A DNA stretch of 55,894 nucleotides from an uncultured Actinomycetes bacterium (GTDB taxonomy: Bacteria; Actinomycetota; Actinomycetes; Nanopelagicales; Nanopelagicaceae). Of this stretch, positions 52,677-55,894 are shown one piece after another. Each line of letters starts with the position of its first letter. Positions within the stretch are counted from its first letter, which is position 1. The DNA lies in assembly GCA_903892335.1 (NCBI GenBank), contig CAITID010000078.1:1-55894 (forward strand). Direction: 5' to 3'. The position numbers and the translations under genes are program-made. The notes beneath the pieces are model-generated. The model made no database searches, had not been told where the DNA came from, and saw only the letters and a list, made by a program, of their open reading frames with translations.

Positions 52677-54506
52677 TTACTTTTGCTCGTCAACAACTTC
52701 AGCATCCTGCACGCCATCATCAGCTGCGGTTGTGCCAGCTGGTGCTTGCGCTGCATTTGCTGCATAAAGAGCTGCGCCAAGTTGTTGGCTTAACTCTGAA
52801 GTTTTTTCAGTTGCAGATTTAATTGCTGAAAGATCTGTGCCAGCCAGGGCTGTCTTTAGATCTGCAATCGCAGTTTCTGTTTCTGCCTTCTTAGTTGCAT
52901 TCTCACCTTCGGTGAATTTGTCCTCATTATCTTTTAAGAACTTCTCAGTTTGATAAACAAGTGAGTCACCAGCGTTTCGAACATCTGCTTCTTCACGACG
53001 TTGTTTGTCCTCTTCGGCGTGGGCCTCTGCATCCTTCATCATGCGATCAATCTCTTCTTTTGAAAGAGCAGATCCACCTGTGATGGTCATGCGTTGTTCC
53101 TTACCGGTACCAAGATCTTTGGCAGATACGTGAACAATTCCGTTGGCATCGATATCAAATGTAACCTCGATTTGTGGAACTCCACGTGGTGCAGGTGGCA
53201 GACCAGTTAAATCAAAGGTGCCAAGCTTTTTATTGTAAGCAGCCATCTCGCGCTCACCTTGGTAAACCTGAATTGATACCGCTGGTTGATTATCATCTGC
53301 AGTTGAGAAGATCTCACTGCGTTTGGTAGGAATGGTTGTATTGCGCTCAATTAACTTGGTCATAACGCCACCCTTGGTTTCAATTCCAAGTGAAAGTGGG
53401 GTTACATCAAGAAGTAATACATCTTTTACTTCACCCTTTAAAACACCAGCTTGTAGTGCTGCGCCAACTGCAACAACCTCATCTGGGTTAACACCCTTAT
53501 TTGGCTCTTGCCCACCAGTTAATGATTTAACTAACTCAACAACTGCTGGCATACGAGTTGATCCACCAACTAAAACCACATGATCGATATCGGCAATTGG
53601 AATGCCGGCATCGCGTAGCACTGCTTGGAATGGGGTTTTGCAACGCTCAAGTAGCGCAGCGCTTAATCCCTCAAATTGTGCACGGGTTACAGTCTCATCT
53701 AGGAACAATGGATTCTTTTCAGCATCAACTGTGATGTATGGCAGATTTACTGAGGTTTGCGCAGATGAAGATAGTTCAATCTTTGCTTTCTCAGCAGCTT
53801 CTCGAACACGTTGCATTGCCATCTTATCTTTTGTTAGATCAATTCCATTTTTAGATAAAAATGTCTTTACCAAGTGATCAACTAGAGCTTGATCCCAATC
53901 ATCGCCACCAAGGTTGTTATCACCATTAGTTGCTTTAACTTCAACAACACCTTCACCGATTTCAAGAAGTGAGACGTCAAAAGTTCCACCACCAAGGTCA
54001 AAGACCAAAATGGTTTGTTCTTTATCGCCCTTATCTAAACCGTATGCGAGCGCTGCTGCTGTTGGCTCGTTAACAATACGAAGCACATTAAGACCTGCGA
54101 TCTCACCGGCCTCTTTAGTTGCTTGACGTTGTGCATCGTTAAAGTAAGCCGGAACTGTAATTACTGCATCAGTAACAGTCTCACCTAAGTAACTTTCAGC
54201 ATCACGCTTTAGCTTCATCAAAATACGTGCAGAAATTTCTTGTGGTGTGTACTTCTTGCCATCAATATCCATGCTCCAGTTAGTGCCCATGTGGCGCTTA
54301 ACGGAACGAATTGTGCGTTCAACATTTGTTACTGATTGACGCTTTGCTACTTCACCAACTAGTACCTCGCCATTTTTAGCGAAGGCAACAATTGAAGGTG
54401 TAGTACGTGCACCCTCTGCATTTGCGATTACGGAAGGTTCGCCACCTTCTAATACGGATACGCAACTGTTTGTAGTTCCTAAATCAATACCTACTGCTCT
54501 GGCCAT
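52677..54506 (-). CDS. dnaK: Chaperone protein DnaK (Hsp70)
   Basis: ATP-dependent folding chaperone, first gene of the leftward dnaK-grpE-dnaJ-hspR operon. The 609-aa protein has AVGIDLGTTNSCVSV (4-18), VFDLGGGTFDVSLLEIG (about 166-182), the linker DVLLLDVTPLSLGIET (about 361-376), the substrate-binding domain and an Ala/Asp-rich lid and tail. The last residues, DAEVVDEQK, keep the acidic end that binds co-chaperones. AGGAGG at 54513-54518 sits six bases before the ATG, the best ribosome-binding site in the window. Confidence 0.98.
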   Translation of the reverse strand: MARAVGIDLGTTNSCVSVLEGGEPSVIANAEGARTTPSIVAFAKNGEVLVGEVAKRQSVTNVERTIRSVKRHMGTNWSMDIDGKKYTPQEISARILMKLKRDAESYLGETVTDAVITVPAYFNDAQRQATKEAGEIAGLNVLRIVNEPTAAALAYGLDKGDKEQTILVFDLGGGTFDVSLLEIGEGVVEVKATNGDNNLGGDDWDQALVDHLVKTFLSKNGIDLTKDKMAMQRVREAAEKAKIELSSSAQTSVNLPYITVDAEKNPLFLDETVTRAQFEGLSAALLERCKTPFQAVLRDAGIPIADIDHVVLVGGSTRMPAVVELVKSLTGGQEPNKGVNPDEVVAVGAALQAGVLKGEVKDVLLLDVTPLSLGIETKGGVMTKLIERNTTIPTKRSEIFSTADDNQPAVSIQVYQGEREMAAYNKKLGTFDLTGLPPAPRGVPQIEVTFDIDANGIVHVSAKDLGTGKEQRMTITGGSALSKEEIDRMMKDAEAHAEEDKQRREEADVRNAGDSLVYQTEKFLKDNEDKFTEGENATKKAETETAIADLKTALAGTDLSAIKSATEKTSELSQQLGAALYAANAAQAPAGTTAADDGVQDAEVVDEQK

Positions 54507-54526
54507 TTGTTTCCTCCTATGGGCTT

Positions 54527-54556
54527 ATTTTCAACCTTGAGTGCCTATTTAGTCAA
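54527..54556 (-). promoter_or_regulatory. Predicted dnaK promoter
   Basis: On the minus strand TTGACT (54551-54556) and GAAAAT (54527-54532) are spaced by 18 bases, close to the sigma-70 consensus. CTTGAGT at 54536-54542, a perfect HAIR half-site, lies inside the spacer, placed to block RNA polymerase when HspR binds. Confidence 0.5.
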
Positions 54557-54559
54557 AAG

Positions 54560-54580
54560 GTTGAGCCATAGAGGCTCAAG
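54560..54580 (-). promoter_or_regulatory. HAIR-like HspR operator upstream of dnaK
   Basis: The sequence GTTGAGC-N7-GCTCAAG matches the HAIR consensus CTTGAGT-N7-ACTCAAG at 11 of 14 positions with exact spacing. It lies just upstream of the predicted -35 box. With the second half-site in the promoter spacer, it is a two-part operator for the HspR encoded in the same operon. Confidence 0.7.
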
Positions 54581-54601
54581 GTTGCTATCTAGAGGAACTA
54601 A

Positions 54602-55144
54602 TTAGAGGGAGGAAATATTCCCACGGGCTGGTTTGAGCACAAGGGCGGTCAGCGCCCCGCCTATTAGCCCGCCTAGATGGGCCTTCCAGTCGATTCCAGG
54701 AATTAGCAGTGGAATCGCCATATTCACCGCAACTAGGGTCAGCGCCTCACGAAGGTTGCCGCCAAACTTCTTTCGAAGGATCGCGTAGGCACCAAAGAGA
54801 CCAAAGATCATTCCTGATGCACCAACAGCTGAGGCTTGAGGTGGATTGAAAAGGTATGAGGCAAGTGAGCCAAATGTTAGCGAGATTAAAAGAAGTGCAA
54901 TGTAGCGATTTCGGCCATAGTAACTTTCAAGTGGTGTACCGATTGAAAAGAAAGCAAGCATGTTACAAATTAAGTGAACAACTCCGCCATGAACTAGTGC
55001 AACGGTAAAGAGGCGATAAATCTGACCTTGCTCAATTCCATAACCCCAAAGTGCTAAATCATTTTGTAAATTGGGTTGAACCATACTTAGTAAATAAACA
55101 CCAGAAATAAAAAGAATTAAAGATTTGGTAAGTGTCTGCTGCAT
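54602..55144 (-). CDS. Rhomboid family intramembrane serine protease
   Basis: A 180-aa membrane protease with about six TM helices. The catalytic serine is in AVGASGMIFGLFGA (about 108-121) and the histidine in WKAHLGGLIGG (about 153-163). The family's oxyanion Asn-containing HLICNMLAFFSIG segment is also present (about 57-69). Substrates are unknown. The rhomboid-cyclophilin neighbourhood beside tRNA-Ala/Ile is conserved near the origin in Actinobacteria. It follows ppiA by 24 bases. Confidence 0.93.
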   Translation of the reverse strand: MQQTLTKSLILFISGVYLLSMVQPNLQNDLALWGYGIEQGQIYRLFTVALVHGGVVHLICNMLAFFSIGTPLESYYGRNRYIALLLISLTFGSLASYLFNPPQASAVGASGMIFGLFGAYAILRKKFGGNLREALTLVAVNMAIPLLIPGIDWKAHLGGLIGGALTALVLKPARGNISSL

Positions 55145-55168
55145 CTGCTGCTGCTTTACTTTTTTGTT

Positions 55169-55678
55169 TTATTTAATGGTTACAGAGTTGATTTTAATTG
55201 CTTGTACTGGCTTGTCATTTGCGCCAGTTTTAGCAGCTGCAATCTTGTCGACGATTGCCTGCGAAGCGGCATCCTTAACCTCACCAAAAATGCTGTGTTT
55301 GCGGTTTAGCCAAGTAGTTGGCGCGACTGTAATAAAGAATTGTGAGCCATTTGTATTTGGTCCAGCATTAGCCATTGCAAGTAAGTATGGGCGATCAAAA
55401 TTTAATTCACCATGGAACTCATCAGCAAAGTTGTAACCAGGTCCGCCCATGCCAGAGCCAAGTGGGTCCCCACCTTGAATCATAAATCCTGGAATGACGC
55501 GGTGAAAAACAGTTCCATCATAAAGATTCTTCTTTACCTTCTCGCCAACATTTGGATCTACCCACTCTTTAGCGCCGGTGGCTAGCTCAACAAAGTTTGC
55601 AACAGTCTTTGGTGCTTGGTTTGGAAATAATTCAATTGTGATATCACCCTCGGAGGTGTGCAGAATTGCTGTGCTCAT
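55169..55678 (-). CDS. ppiA: Cyclophilin-type peptidyl-prolyl cis-trans isomerase
   Basis: Folding helper that isomerises proline bonds. I start at MSTAILHTSEGD (55678, 169 aa). It has a purine-rich AAAGAGAAAA upstream and matches the family start; an ATG at 55696 would add six basic residues. The active-site motif FHRVIPGFMIQGGDP and NGSQFFIT are intact. No signal peptide is visible, so it is cytoplasmic. The place between tRNA-Ala and rhomboid matches the actinobacterial ppiA locus. Confidence 0.95.
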   Translation of the reverse strand: MSTAILHTSEGDITIELFPNQAPKTVANFVELATGAKEWVDPNVGEKVKKNLYDGTVFHRVIPGFMIQGGDPLGSGMGGPGYNFADEFHGELNFDRPYLLAMANAGPNTNGSQFFITVAPTTWLNRKHSIFGEVKDAASQAIVDKIAAAKTGANDKPVQAIKINSVTIK

Positions 55679-55725
55679 TATTTTCTCTTTTCTCATTTAT
55701 GTTTCTAACTAATTAAGTTTGTTTC

Positions 55726-55751
55726 ACTTACTAAGTAATTACTTAGTAAGT
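55726..55751. repeat. Perfect 26-bp palindrome between tRNA-Ala and ppiA
   Basis: The stretch from 55726 to 55751 reads identically on both strands, with the half ACTTACTAAGTAA. It is A/T-rich, has no loop and no T-run, so it is a poor intrinsic terminator. The size suits an operator for a dimeric repressor, or a structure separating the tRNA transcript from ppiA. Confidence 0.6.
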
Positions 55752-55757
55752 TATTTG

Positions 55758-55830
55758 TGGAGACCAGGGGAATCGAACCCCTAACCCCCGCCTTGCAAAG
55801 GCGGTGCTCTACCAATTGAGCTAGGTCCCC
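55758..55830 (-). tRNA. tRNA-Ala (anticodon TGC)
   Basis: The minus strand folds into a full cloverleaf of 73 nt. The acceptor arms GGGGACC and GGTCTCC pair with one G-U. The D arm includes AGCTCAATTGGTAGAGC, the anticodon stem is CCGCC/GGCGG around TTTGCAA (anticodon TGC), and the T arm is AGGGG-TTCGATT-CCCCT. The 3' CCA is not encoded. It lies 14 bases from the end of the tRNA-Ile gene. Confidence 0.97.
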
Positions 55831-55844
55831 GTGTTTGCGGGGGG

Positions 55845-55894
55845 TGGGCCTATGTGGACTTGAACCACAGACCTCTTCCTTATCAGGGAAGCGC
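55845..55894 (-). tRNA. tRNA-Ile (anticodon GAT), 5' end cut by the window
   Basis: The 3' two-thirds of a tRNA are visible on the minus strand: anticodon stem CTTCC/GGAAG with loop CTGATAA (anticodon GAT), T arm TGTGG-TTCAAGT-CCACA and acceptor TAGGCCC plus A. CCA is not encoded. The pair tRNA-Ile/tRNA-Ala next to ppiA is the gyrA-proximal arrangement of many Actinobacteria. Confidence 0.95.

Noticed and set aside
1..55894. CRISPR array or restriction/defence system
   Set aside because: No regularly spaced repeats, cas genes or recognisable defence proteins were seen. The methyltransferases present are of small-molecule type, not DNA type.

Overview
The window looks like a chromosomal segment of a streamlined, low-GC, free-living actinobacterium. 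The freshwater acI lineage (Nanopelagicales, 'Ca. Planktophila/Nanopelagicus'-like) is my best inference, not a demonstrated identity. The reasons are: (1) gene order typical of Actinobacteria (clpC / lysS-coaX-nadC-nadB-panC-folKBPE-ftsH-hpt-tilS; dnaK-grpE-dnaJ-hspR; tRNA-Ile / tRNA-Ala / cyclophilin / rhomboid); (2) actinobacterial hallmark proteins (HspR, GuaB1, an MFS-thymidylate kinase fusion, RipA-like NlpC/P60); (3) an A/T-rich composition; and (4) very tight packing, with 1-4 nt overlaps everywhere and no gap above 300 bases.

Layout. 1-665: 5' part of clpC (-). 820-12790: a long leftward block for NAD, pantothenate/CoA and folate synthesis, with lysS, ftsH, hpt and tilS. 12801-17797: cell envelope and export (NlpC/P60 endopeptidase, ABC-2 exporter, heme O synthase, PBP4-type carboxypeptidase). 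17823-24312: RNA methyltransferase, TPR protein, GuaB1, NCS1 nucleobase permease, DEAD-box helicase, flavin reductase. 24393-35214: a more A/T-rich surface-glycan island with two methyltransferases, two unrecognised proteins, PseC/PseB-type sugar-nucleotide enzymes, an RmlD-like reductase, two glycosyltransferase-like proteins and an MsbA/PglK-type ABC exporter. 35224-38333: holB and the MFS-tmk fusion. 38507-43142: acpS facing a five-gene operon (AAC(3)-family acyltransferase, FkbH, acyl carrier protein, VOC protein, DUF4910 peptidase-like). 43406-48402: topA and membrane pyrophosphatase. 48578-50301: DedA and a GT4 glycosyltransferase. 50290-54506: pyrE and the hspR/dnaJ/grpE/dnaK operon. 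54602-55894: rhomboid, cyclophilin, tRNA-Ala and part of tRNA-Ile.

How the genes may work together. The most interesting reading is that the two glycan segments, separated only by holB-tmk, form one pathway. PseB and PseC would make a UDP-4-amino-4,6-dideoxy-hexosamine. FkbH, the dedicated ACP (activated by AcpS) and the AAC(3)-family enzyme would then attach an unusual acyl group, plausibly glyceryl-derived, to the amino group. Glycosyltransferases would assemble the glycan and the ABC exporter would flip it. The usual pseudaminic acid genes pseG/H/I/F are not in the window. This pathway is inference from families and context.

Regulation seen in sequence. HspR is encoded at the end of the dnaK operon, and a HAIR-like inverted repeat lies upstream of dnaK. 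Several genes have a TATAAT-like box only 8-9 nt before the start codon, which suggests leaderless mRNAs. A DEAD-box helicase gene has a stem-loop just before its start. I saw no CRISPR array, insertion sequence or convincing intrinsic terminator.
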